Positions 1-6,833 are shown, numbered from the stretch's first letter. The stretch is DNA of 38,918 bases from Verrucomicrobiota bacterium (GCA_023443985.1 JAEZSJ010000391.1:1-38918); one strand, 5' to 3'. The notes: generated by a model from the sequence alone, not told the origin. Numbers and translations are program-made.

Positions 1-2
1 AG

Positions 3-473
3 AGCTGGGCCGTGCTCGCCGAGATCGCCCGCGGCAACGGCGACCAGGCCTACCGCTACTACCGCTCCTTCATGCCCTCCGCGCAGAACGACCAGGCCGA
101 GATCCGCGAGATCGAGCCGTACGTCCACTGCCAGAGCACGCACGCCCCGGCCTCGAAGAAGTACGGCACCTCCCGCGTGCCGTGGCTCTCCGGCACGGCG
201 TCATGGTCTCACTACACCGCCACCCAGTTTATCCTCGGCATCCGCCCGCAGGCCGACGGCCTCGTCGTCGATCCCTGCATCCCGAAGAGCTGGACCGGCT
301 TCAGCGTGAAGCGCACCTTCCGCGGCAAGAAGCTCGAGATCGACGTGATCAACGCCCCCGGCGTGAACCGCGGCATCCTCTCGCTCACCGTCGACGGCAA
401 GGAAGTCGAAGGCAGCTTCATCCCCGCCGCCCTGCTCAAGAACGGCTCAAAGATCATCGCCCAGATGGGCTGA
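3..473 (+). CDS. GH94 glycoside phosphorylase, C-terminal part (truncated by window edge)
   Basis: The reading frame is open from base 3 and enters from outside the window, so only the last 156 codons are seen. They carry the end of the (alpha/alpha)6-barrel and the C-terminal beta-sandwich typical of cellobiose/chitobiose phosphorylases of family GH94. Recognisable stretches are a YRSFMP-type segment, the EPYVHCQ segment, a W-L-S-G-T-A-S-W motif, the LGIRPQADGLVVDPCIPKSW segment and the FRGKKLEIDV strand. These enzymes cleave a beta-linked disaccharide with inorganic phosphate to give a sugar 1-phosphate, in the cytoplasm. The exact substrate (cellobiose, chitobiose, cellodextrin, laminaribiose) cannot be read from this fragment. 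No signal sequence or start can be judged. Confidence 0.85.
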   Translation, partial: SWAVLAEIARGNGDQAYRYYRSFMPSAQNDQAEIREIEPYVHCQSTHAPASKKYGTSRVPWLSGTASWSHYTATQFILGIRPQADGLVVDPCIPKSWTGFSVKRTFRGKKLEIDVINAPGVNRGILSLTVDGKEVEGSFIPAALLKNGSKIIAQMG

Positions 474-971
474 GCCTGATCCCCGTAGGGTCGGACCTCG
501 CGTCCGGACCGCTCCGGCCTTCAGACCCGCCCACGAAGGCTAGAGGCAAGAGGTGAGAGGCTAGAGGAGTGGCGCCGCTCGCGAGAGCGGCGTCCGCCTT
601 CCGCCTGTAGCCGGGGGCTCCGAACCCGGCGGATGCGATCTATCTGGAACTCACGAACTCAGGAACCGGAACCTTCGTCACAGAGAGCACCGAGGCGGAG
701 GAGGGCATTCTGCCGTTCGGAGAAATCTCCGACAGGGAACGCAAAGAGCGCACCGGATCGATCGCGGTAGGTCACCGGCCGGACGCTTACTCCCTTGCGC
801 CCGATGGCGCCCTCAAAAACGCCGCGCCACTTTTTCGCGGGCTTCACGATCTATAGAAACGCCAGCTGCGCGCTATATGGTGCGCGCTCCTCGGCGGCTC
901 ACCGGACACCGTTGACCATTCCGACCAGGTCACGAATTAGGCGCCGGGCGAGCTGGACGAGGTGGGCAATC
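474..971. other. Intergenic stretch with dispersed-repeat and palindromic segments, no gene seen
   Basis: About 500 bases without a credible gene. It contains a near-palindrome around 487-510 (GGTCGGAC, spacer, GTCCGGACC), a GCCGCTC/GAGCGGC hairpin near 572-590, and a GTAGCCGGGGG segment near 606. A text-like repeat at about 661-725 recurs at 4528-4645 and, inverted, at 3640-3770. Short open frames here have no family signature. The region separates the phosphorylase from the lower-GC accessory island. Confidence 0.6.
661..725 (+). repeat. Dispersed intergenic repeat, family A copy 1
   Basis: The stretch reading AGGAACCGGAACCTTCGTCA, then CAGAGAGCACCGAGGCGGAG and GAGGGCATTCTGCCGTTCGG, closely matches 4528-4645. 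There the same order is seen: AGGAACGAAACCTTCGTCAC, AGAGAACACGGAGGCGGAGG, and later CATTCTGCCGTTCGG. A third, inverted copy lies at 3690-3765. Confidence 0.7.
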
Positions 972-1409
972 TCAGTCGTTTGCCCGCCTCGTAAGCCCAT
1001 AACTCACGAGCGTGAGCACGGCTAAGTCTACAAGACTCACAAACATCACGGCTAACATAGATCTAAGCAGTGTCGGAACAGCCAACATTAGAATCGACAG
1101 AAGGAATACAGCGAAGAGAAGAACTAGCACTAACGCGTGAAGGAAAACCAAGTCTCCGAAGCTGCCTTGGGAGCGATAATATTTGAAATATGGCTTATCT
1201 CCGAGTGTGAAAAGAAACGTCGCAATCGTCGCGAGGAAGCCTGCAACCGTAAACGCGTATGAGCTGCCGGTGTTCGCAACAGCCTCAATGTGCTTCCCCG
1301 CCAGCTCCGTCACTATCTTCTCCATCTCCTGAGTTCCCATGCTCCAGTAGGTAAGAGCCAATAGCGCCAGAGTCCCCAAAACGAGCAATCCCCGGAAAAC
1401 CAGATTCAT
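972..1409 (-). CDS. RexB-like four-helix membrane protein
   Basis: A 145-residue protein with four strongly hydrophobic segments, at about residues 3-22, 50-70, 85-108 and 112-136. It ends in a short polar tail (LTRRAND). Lambda RexB, an inner-membrane ion channel that acts with RexA to abort infection, has 144 residues and four membrane spans. Its recalled sequence shares the SSYA segment at the start of the second span, the TFLxxLG-type end of that span, and a LTRE-type tail. The gene lies directly downstream of a RexA-like gene on the same strand, as in lambda. The ATG at 1409 is needed to keep the first span, but it makes the gene overlap the end of the upstream frame by 125 bases. The call rests on order, size, topology and by-eye similarity to a remembered sequence. 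Confidence 0.7.
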   Translation of the reverse strand: MNLVFRGLLVLGTLALLALTYWSMGTQEMEKIVTELAGKHIEAVANTGSSYAFTVAGFLATIATFLFTLGDKPYFKYYRSQGSFGDLVFLHALVLVLLFAVFLLSILMLAVPTLLRSMLAVMFVSLVDLAVLTLVSYGLTRRAND

Positions 1410-2268
1410 CGTAAAAAGCCCCTTTCTTCACCGCTTCGAGTTTCTCTGCCAAGAGGGTATTCTGATGGAATCGATCGGCAACCTGCTGGATCATTGCGGC
1501 CTCAGTTCCCCGCCGAATCGAGTCAGAAAGATGCCCTAGAGTTGCGATATAATACTCGGTTGAGGCCTCGTCGAGCTTTGCCTTAGCGCGAGTTCTGAAA
1601 ATCTCCAGATCGTCTGCTGGCAGCTTGTCCACAACATCACCGAGGAAACTCTTCATGTTCTTCTTCCGTTTAGGTCGGAGGATGATTTCGACATCCGCGA
1701 GTTCGTCATCATCCGAGTTGAAGAAGTCACGGATTCGTTTCGCGAGAGGATTCTCGATTCCGACGCGGATCGAAACATTTGAAACGAAAGTTAGCTTTTT
1801 TGCGCTAGCGCGGGAAATCGAGACTCCAAGGGGAAGGAACTCGAGACGGTATTTACCTAATCCAAGCTCATCGAGAAGCTGGTTGATGAAGTAGATGAGC
1901 GTAGCCGAACGTGGGCCTCGATCAGTCGATGCAACGCCAATCACATCAGGGCCAACTGCGATATACGCGGCGAAAACGGTCTTTTCGTTTGCCGCCAAAT
2001 GCTTACTGAGCTCGTCATATGTAAGCGTAGCAGTGTCGATCGCCTTAAGAAGATCATTGTCCCTGGTGGCCAGCAAGGCGTAGACACTAGATCCCTTGGG
2101 CTTAACTAGGAACGCATGCTCACCGTCCGGCGTTTTGAACTTATTCTTCCACACAACATCGCTGAAACTACAGAAAGCGGCCAGAAGTGGCTTAATGTTG
2201 CAGGGGATGCGCTTTTTGGTGCGCGCATGCCGTTTCCTCAGGAAATAATGGAAGTATCCCAGCTTCAT
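1285..2268 (-). CDS. RexA-like phage-exclusion sensor/activator
   Basis: A 327-residue soluble protein. Several stretches align by eye with remembered lambda RexA (279 residues): VYALLATRDNDLL with its LFTKTNDKSLV, PDVIGVASTDRGP with GDTIGFARTVFGP, LRPKRKKNMKSFLGDVV with IKPKFKRDIKKVAKDII, and EYYIATLGHLS with EHYLSEKGHLS. RexA is a cytoplasmic DNA-binding protein thought to sense phage replication intermediates and open the RexB channel. The ATG at 2268 gives an MKLGYFHYF start resembling the MKNGFYATY start of RexA. Similarity to RexA ends near residue 285. The last 40 or so residues are low-complexity (Gly/Asp/Ser-rich) and are read from inside the RexB-like gene, which hints at a frameshift in the A5 run at 1413-1417. 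Base composition is lower in G+C than in the flanking core genes. Confidence 0.75.
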   Translation of the reverse strand: MKLGYFHYFLRKRHARTKKRIPCNIKPLLAAFCSFSDVVWKNKFKTPDGEHAFLVKPKGSSVYALLATRDNDLLKAIDTATLTYDELSKHLAANEKTVFAAYIAVGPDVIGVASTDRGPRSATLIYFINQLLDELGLGKYRLEFLPLGVSISRASAKKLTFVSNVSIRVGIENPLAKRIRDFFNSDDDELADVEIILRPKRKKNMKSFLGDVVDKLPADDLEIFRTRAKAKLDEASTEYYIATLGHLSDSIRRGTEAAMIQQVADRFHQNTLLAEKLEAVKKGAFYDESGFPGIARFGDSGAIGSYLLEHGNSGDGEDSDGAGGEAH

Positions 2269-2429
2269 TTCACTTGGTGCTTTTGAGGTTACGATTCTCC
2301 GAGCGAGTTTGGTTTATCCGCATTTTATAAACAGTCGTCAGCGGCCGAAAGATCTGGCGGTGCGTCTGCGGGGCGCCGAGGTCGGCGGCCATCTGCACGC
2401 GGGATGCGATGGCAGTCGCGGCACACGGT
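2269..2429 (-). promoter_or_regulatory. Leader region of the RexAB-like genes
   Basis: This 160-base gap lies upstream of the RexA-like start. Read on the minus strand it has an A/T-rich patch (TTTATAAAATG, about 2322-2332) that could supply a -10 element, but I see no convincing -35 box. The start is preceded only by a weak AAGTG about five bases before the ATG. The part at about 2335-2430 is GC-rich, unlike the genes on either side. Confidence 0.25.
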
Positions 2430-2699
2430 CTACAGATTTTTGTTCAGCCAACTGGACACATCAGCCGACAGATTCCGCCAAGCTCCTTCACCACCGGACG
2501 AGATCACAAGCAGCTGGTCATTTGAGTCGATGTGACTGATCAAGACATCCCTGACCTCGACCGCAGTCTTGCCGGTCTGAATCACCCAGAATGACTCGAA
2601 GGCGTGGCACCAATTTCCCAATTCTTTGATCGCTGGGATAAGAGACGAGTAGTCGCGTCCGGGGGAATGCAGATCGTAGGATATGATGTATGATTTCAT
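2430..2699 (-). CDS. Stand-alone Cas2-like small protein
   Basis: An 89-residue protein starting MKSYIISYDLHSPGRDYSSL. The beta-strand ending in Asp9 (YIISYDL) followed by a PGRDY turn, the central W-V-I-Q-T strand (about residues 38-42) and the later DQLLVIS strand match the small ferredoxin-fold proteins related to Cas2. Asp9 sits where Cas2 places its conserved acidic residue. No cas1, other cas gene or repeat-spacer array is present in the window, so a CRISPR role is not supported. The start codon overlaps the stop of the upstream nuclease-like gene (ATGA), so the two are translationally coupled and probably work together. Similar proteins are often annotated vaguely; the biochemical role is unknown. 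Confidence 0.6.
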   Translation of the reverse strand: MKSYIISYDLHSPGRDYSSLIPAIKELGNWCHAFESFWVIQTGKTAVEVRDVLISHIDSNDQLLVISSGGEGAWRNLSADVSSWLNKNL

Positions 2700-3253
2700 G
2701 GGGTATTGGAAGTTTTCGCATACGCGGTTTGGCGCTGCCGCGGTTCAGTTGAGAAACTGCGCAGGAGCATGAACCCGGAGAGGGAACTCGCGGCCGCGCG
2801 ATTCTTGAGAACCTCGATCGTGTTCGGATCGGCATCGATCAGGAGAACGACCACCTTGCTGAATCCTGTGGCCTGGTACCCGACACACTGCCCGACCAGT
2901 CTGTCGGCCTCGCCCTTATCCTTCAGGAGATACTTCAGCTCGAGCGCTATCTTCTCGTTGCTTTGCTCGAGCCCGGTCGAAGCGTTCCCAACAGCGATGT
3001 CCGCATGACTGCGCTCTTTGCGGTATTCTTCGATGATCGAGCGGTCGGAGAGGCGACTCCGGAGGTACTTTGCCAGCGCCGTGCGATGGGCGATCTCTGA
3101 AGTGTGCTTACCGTCTGGTTGCCAGTCATCGAGGGAGGCCAATACCGAGTCGAGGAACTTCCCCATCGCATAGGCGACGAGGATCACGAGCCCGATACCG
3201 GCGATCCACCAACCGAGATTATTCTTCGCCGCGGGCATCGAAGGGGTGGGCAT
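2696..3253 (-). CDS. Membrane-anchored PD-(D/E)XK nuclease-like protein
   Basis: A 185-residue protein when started at the ATG at 3253; an ATG at 3238 would give 180. One hydrophobic span (about residues 13-31) is followed by a soluble domain. That domain shows the order expected of the restriction-endonuclease fold: Glu53 in a first helix, Asp85 in HADIAVGN, Glu105-x-Lys107 in KIALELKY, and Gln122 in a following helix (GQCVGYQ), then the strand VVVLLID. This is the D...ExK...Q pattern of Mrr/Holliday-resolvase-like nucleases. The frame stays open upstream to 3370, but that part is read across the end of a truncated NYN-like gene, so I reject the longer start. The stop overlaps the start of the Cas2-like gene by four bases. 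No clear ribosome-binding site is visible. The substrate is unknown. Confidence 0.6.
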   Translation of the reverse strand: MPTPSMPAAKNNLGWWIAGIGLVILVAYAMGKFLDSVLASLDDWQPDGKHTSEIAHRTALAKYLRSRLSDRSIIEEYRKERSHADIAVGNASTGLEQSNEKIALELKYLLKDKGEADRLVGQCVGYQATGFSKVVVLLIDADPNTIEVLKNRAAASSLSGFMLLRSFSTEPRQRQTAYAKTSNTP

Positions 3254-3296
3254 GGGAAAGGAAGTTGATCTAGTGTTCTGCTGGCAAACACGGCCA

Positions 3297-3464
3297 TTAT
3301 CCGAGACCGGCATCCGGTCGCTCGGCGCTGATGCCTTTGGCGGTTTTCGAGAGGGCCAGGTAGAAGGCATGCGGCTTGGTGAAGACGACGCTGTCCTCGC
3401 CGATCCGGTCGAGCGGCAGGTGCGGCACGTTCTCGAAATCCACCAGGATATGGTTGGCCTTCAT
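3297..3464 (-). pseudogene. Truncated NYN/PIN-like gene remnant
   Basis: A 55-codon frame starting MKANHILVDFENVPHLPL. The first strand with its Asp and the DFENV motif is the hallmark N-terminus of NYN/PIN-type ribonuclease domains, which normally run well over 100 residues. After about residue 30 the expected family pattern is lost, and the frame stops just before the nuclease-like gene, 44 bases upstream of it. I read it as a remnant cut short by rearrangement at the island edge; a very short functional protein is less likely. Confidence 0.4.
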
Positions 3465-3859
3465 GGCTGAGGTGACCGGATGGGGAAGTCTCCGATACCG
3501 ACAGATGGTCAGCACTACAGGCGGGCAAAGGCAAGAGCTCTCATGCCGGAGGAGCGGATGCGCGGAGTATCCGGAGAAACGCAGAAGGGGAATGCGTTTC
3601 ACGCGCGGACCGGGGACGACGCCCCCGGCTACAGTTTCGGCATCAGTGTCCATCAGTGTGCATCAGTGGTTCCAATTCTGATCTCTGCGCCCTCTGCGCT
3701 CCTGCGGTTAACCGCTTCTCCGTAATCTCCTCCGCCTCGGTGCCCTCTGTGACCTGCACGAAATTCCGCTCCCAGGATGCCTGGCTGGTTGCCGCTCCAC
3801 CGCTCGCCGGAACAATGTTTTCCGCCCGGCCGTGTCCCGATCCGCCTTCGTTCTCTTCG
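3465..3859. repeat. Gene-free stretch packed with dispersed repeats
   Basis: It contains a three-copy, 10-base-period tandem repeat of CATCAGTG (3641-3670). It also has an inverted copy of repeat family A (about 3690-3765: CTCTGCGCCCTCTGCGCTCC, then CTCCTCCGCCTCGGTGCCCT and CTGTGACCTGCACG) and a CCGGGG/CCCCGG palindrome near 3608-3628. The frame of the broken SET gene runs through it as a meaningless tail. No gene is supported. Confidence 0.6.
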
Positions 3860-3872
3860 TTACCTTCTGTCG
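3849..3872 (+). repeat. Dispersed intergenic repeat, family B copy 1
   Basis: CGTTCTCTTCGTTACCTTCT followed by GTCG. The same 24 bases with one mismatch occur at 22325-22348, about 18 kb away. Both are followed by a CTCCGTCTTCC / GTCTTCCGCCTTC type segment. Confidence 0.7.
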
Positions 3873-4353
3873 TCTGTCTTCCGCCTTCTGCCGTCCGCTT
3901 CCGTCTTCTTCCTCCGCCGCAGCCGCCAGCGCTGGTCTTCGGCCACGATATAGCCGGGGCACTCGGGCGCGCCGCAGCGGCAGGGGTTCGCGGCCCAGTG
4001 CCGGAACTTGAAGCCGAGATCTCCTCGCCCTCCGCGATATCGCGGGCGGCCACGATCCAGATGTGGCCGCGCTTCTTCTCCGCGCGGCAGTTCGGCGTAC
4101 AGGAGTGGTTGATGTACCGACTGATGTTTCCGTGCCGACTCGGGTCGAGGTCGTACCGCTGATTCAATCGGAAGGTCATCGTGCTGCACGCCTCGCCGCG
4201 CCGGACGCGCTCGAACCGCTGAGCCTCCAGGTGGGCGCTCTCGGCCTTCGTGATGCGCTCGCCCTTGTACTCGATGACGACGTAGCCGGCTGGGATCGCG
4301 ACCCGCGCGTACACGTCGTCACCATGTAACGGTGACGGGGCGCGGCGAATCAC
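3860..4353 (-). pseudogene. SET-domain protein gene broken by a 10-bp deletion
   Basis: From the GTG at 4353 the frame matches the intact paralogue at 6357-6833 almost residue for residue through the SET core, including YINHSCTPNCRAEKKRGHIW and ARDIAEGEEIS. At 4014-4015 ten bases (read on the minus strand, TTCGACTACG) present in the paralogue are missing. The deletion removes the catalytic Phe-Asp-Tyr motif and shifts the frame. The lost continuation (FRHWAANPCRCGAPECPGYI, the post-SET Cys motif) is still readable in the next frame down to about 3915. The shifted frame runs on into intergenic repeats to 3643. An active lysine methyltransferase cannot be made from this copy. Confidence 0.85.
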
Positions 4354-4918
4354 CCAGGAGGGGGGGCGAGGGGACCGGTGCGGGTGGCGCGGGTGCTCAA
4401 GTGGCGGGAGGAAAGTGGTTGGTGTGTCCGCCGAATCAGCAGCTGGGCGCGTTGGGGCACCTTCGAAATGGATGCTCCCTCGCCGGCCAACAGTCGCAGT
4501 CGTTCAGCGGATCGGGAATGTGGGAATCAGGAACGAAACCTTCGTCACAGAGAACACGGAGGCGGAGGAGGTCACGGAGAGGATTTAGCCACAAAGAATG
4601 CAGAGCGCGCAGAGGATCGGGCGTGGAACCATTCTGCCGTTCGGCAGAACACACTAATGGGCACTAATTTCGGAACCGTGGCCGAGGGCGTCGCCCCCCG
4701 GTTCGTTCTGGCGCCTCCTAACTCCTAGCTCCTATCTCCTCTTCCCTTCGTTCGCGGGATCGGTGCGCCGACGCTGGGGCCGATGGTCCTGGGATTGATC
4801 CCTCAGACCTTACGTCGGGCCCTGGCCCGTATGGCATGGTGACACTTCATTTTCGGCGCCCCCGGCCGAATCTATGTTCAGGCGGGAGCAACCTCACTCC
4901 ATCCACACAACGCCCCCG
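4354..4918. other. Intergenic stretch with dispersed repeats upstream of a response regulator
   Basis: About 565 bases without a supported gene. It includes repeat family A copy 2 (4528-4645), ACACTAATGGGCACTAATTT-type text (about 4649-4668), a GAACCG/CGGTTC palindromic segment (4673-4704), and a run of CTCCTAACTCCTAGCTCCTA-type text (about 4712-4745). The 3' part (4860-4918) presumably holds the response-regulator promoter, but I could not pick a convincing box pair. Confidence 0.5.
4528..4645 (+). repeat. Dispersed intergenic repeat, family A copy 2
   Basis: It matches 661-725 through the segments ACCTTCGTCACAGAGA, GGCGGAGGAGG and CATTCTGCCGTTCGG. Between them is an insertion with ATTTAGCCACAAAGAATGC and AGAGCGCGCAGAGG, again of the same text-like style. 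Confidence 0.7.
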
Positions 4919-4920
4919 CC

Positions 4921-6207
4921 ATGAAGATCCTCGTCGCCGACGATGAGCCGACTGTTCGTCGGATCATGCAGGCGTTCCTCGAAAAGAACCACCACGAGGT
5001 GGTGATTGCCGAGGGCGGCCAGCAGGCGTTCGAGCTGCTCAAGGCGGAGGATGCGCCGCACGTCGCGATCATCGACTGGATGATGCCCGACCTCTCGGGC
5101 CCGGAGGTTTGTGCAAAGCTGCGGGAGACCAAGCTGCGCATCCGGCCCTACCTGCTCATGCTCACTTCGAAGAACAGTGAGGCCGATCTGGCCGCTGGTC
5201 TCGACGCGGGGGCCGACGATTTCCTCACCAAACCGTTCCGATCGGCGGAGATGCTTGCTCGGCTGCGCGTTGCCGAGCGTTCGATCGACTTTGCGCAGGA
5301 GATCCAAGAGCGGCTCGAGGAGTATGAGGTGCTGGTCGAGCGCCACAAGATGCTCGGTGAGATGGCGGCTCGGCCCGCGGTGGAGGGCCCGGCCCCCGCT
5401 GCGCCTTTCGCTGCCGCTGCCCCTTCCGCGCCGGCACCCGCGCCGGTCTCCTCGGCCGTGCCCGAACCGCCGTCTGATGCGCCGCCCGCCGCGGCCGCGC
5501 CGTTGGCCGGGCTGGGGTTGTCGAGCGACGAGGTGTCGTTCCGCACCGTGCACGCGCTGCGAGAGCTGGGTCTCGACGCCACGGCCACACGCCGTTTGAC
5601 CGACGCGAGCCGCCCGTACCGCATCTCCTATTCCGCCTGGGTCGGGTTCGTGCTGCCCGAACGCGAGTGTTGGGTGGATCTGCTGCTCGAGGCCGATCCG
5701 CTATCGGTGAACACGATCTTCGCGCAGTCGCTCCAGCGCCCGGCCAGCCCCGCGGCGGGCCAGGTGTTCATCGTCGAGGCGCTCACGATCATCGGCTCCT
5801 CGCTGCGCGCGATGTTGCAGGGCCGCGGCGGCGAGCCGTTGGCGGCCTACCTCGCGCAGGGGCAGCGGGTCGACCGCACGTATCAGGACGTGCCGGTGGG
5901 CGAGGGCGCGACGACCTACTTCTTCGAGGTTGCCGGGGCGGAGCTCGCGCTGACCGTCAGCACGCAGCCGTGCCCGGTGCGGCCGGTGCCAGCGCAGGCG
6001 CTGCGCAAGGCGGACCTGCTCGCCGAGTGTTATCCGCCGCCGAGCTGTTCGGAGGTGGCGCTCTTCACTCGCGGCTCGGTCTTGAACGAGCACTACATCG
6101 GGAAGCTGACCGCCTTCGGCGAGACCAACAAGGGGTGTCCACCGCTGCAGATCTACAAGCCCACCCCGTTGGCCCGGTTCTTCTTCGCCAAGCCGGGTGC
6201 CCGCTGA
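4921..6207 (+). CDS. Response regulator with a receiver domain and an unrecognised C-terminal domain
   Basis: A 428-residue protein. Residues 1-120 form a CheY-like receiver domain with the acidic pair Asp7/Asp8, phospho-acceptor Asp52 (IIDWMMPD), Thr82 (MLTSK) and Lys104 (FLTKPF). A coiled-coil-like stretch (about 115-150) and an Ala/Pro-rich linker (about 150-200) follow. The remaining 225 or so residues contain WVGFVLPERECWVDLLLEAD, a helix VEALTIIGSSLRAML, and a C-terminal KPTPLARFFFAK tail. I do not recognise this output domain; it has no helix-turn-helix, GGDEF, EAL, HD-GYP or kinase signature. The mid-domain helix is vaguely like CheX/CheC phosphatases, but that is weak. It stands alone between two SET-domain paralogues and has no adjacent kinase. 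Confidence 0.8.
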   Translation: MKILVADDEPTVRRIMQAFLEKNHHEVVIAEGGQQAFELLKAEDAPHVAIIDWMMPDLSGPEVCAKLRETKLRIRPYLLMLTSKNSEADLAAGLDAGADDFLTKPFRSAEMLARLRVAERSIDFAQEIQERLEEYEVLVERHKMLGEMAARPAVEGPAPAAPFAAAAPSAPAPAPVSSAVPEPPSDAPPAAAAPLAGLGLSSDEVSFRTVHALRELGLDATATRRLTDASRPYRISYSAWVGFVLPERECWVDLLLEADPLSVNTIFAQSLQRPASPAAGQVFIVEALTIIGSSLRAMLQGRGGEPLAAYLAQGQRVDRTYQDVPVGEGATTYFFEVAGAELALTVSTQPCPVRPVPAQALRKADLLAECYPPPSCSEVALFTRGSVLNEHYIGKLTAFGETNKGCPPLQIYKPTPLARFFFAKPGAR

Positions 6208-6356
6208 AGCGGAACGCAGGGACGGCGGCGGAGCAACGGGACAGGTTGCGCGAGCGTCGACCAGATCCGGGTCGATGACCGTATGCGGGGTGCCGCGTAT
6301 CCCGGTGATCTTCCCTCACTGCTGTCTCCGGCCCGGCTCCGGGCTCTTCGGCACCT

Positions 6357-6833
6357 TCATTTGTATCGAGATTTCGGCACCATCTGCCGCAGGCGCCAGC
6401 GCTGGTCGGCGGCGACGATGTAGCCGGGGCACGCGGGGGCGCCGCAGCGGCAGGGATGGGCGGCCCAGTGCCGGAAGCGAAAACCGTAGTCGAACGAGAT
6501 CTCCTCGCCGGCGGCGATGTCGCGCGCCGCCACGATCCAGATGTGGCCGCGTTTCTTCTCCGCCCGGCAGTTCGGAGCGCAGGAGTGGTTGATGTACCGG
6601 CTCATGTTGCCGTGGCGGCGCGGGTCGATGTCGTACCGCTGGTTCAGCCGGAACGTCATCGTGCTGATGTCGCGCCCGCGTCGCACCTGCTCGAGGCGTC
6701 TCGCCTCCCGACGGGCGCTCTCGGCCTTCGTGATGCGCTCGCCCTTGTACTCGATGATGGCGTAGCCCGCCGGAATCGCGACCCGCGCGTACACGCCGTG
6801 GCCGTGGATCGGCGAGCGGGAGCGACGAATCAC
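6357..6833 (-). CDS. SET-domain protein lysine methyltransferase-like
   Basis: A 158-residue protein from the GTG at 6833, chosen because similarity to the broken paralogue begins exactly there. It is essentially a minimal SET plus post-SET domain: N-terminal SPIHGHGVYARVAIPAG, the S-adenosylmethionine pocket motif NHSCAPN (residues 82-88), the catalytic FDY (114-116), and a post-SET CRCGAPAC zinc motif (128-135). SET enzymes transfer a methyl group to lysine side chains; bacterial substrates are mostly unknown. The frame is open upstream to 7223, but that part is antisense to a small membrane-protein gene, so I do not include it. The neighbour at 3860-4353 is a degenerate duplicate. Confidence 0.8.
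   Translation of the reverse strand: MIRRSRSPIHGHGVYARVAIPAGYAIIEYKGERITKAESARREARRLEQVRRGRDISTMTFRLNQRYDIDPRRHGNMSRYINHSCAPNCRAEKKRGHIWIVAARDIAAGEEISFDYGFRFRHWAAHPCRCGAPACPGYIVAADQRWRLRQMVPKSRYK

Noticed and set aside
2335..2430. A minus-strand frame with a C-x-x-C-H-R-I segment that might be a gene fragment
   Set aside because: It is too short, with only a loose motif; GC content suggests genome background. It cannot be separated from chance.
2430..2699. The Cas2-like gene as evidence of a CRISPR-Cas locus
   Set aside because: No direct-repeat array, cas1 or effector gene is present in the window; Cas2-fold proteins occur widely outside CRISPR.
3643..3860. The C-terminal tail of the first SET frame as a functional extension
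   Set aside because: It is the frameshifted readout of dispersed intergenic repeats after the 10-bp deletion.
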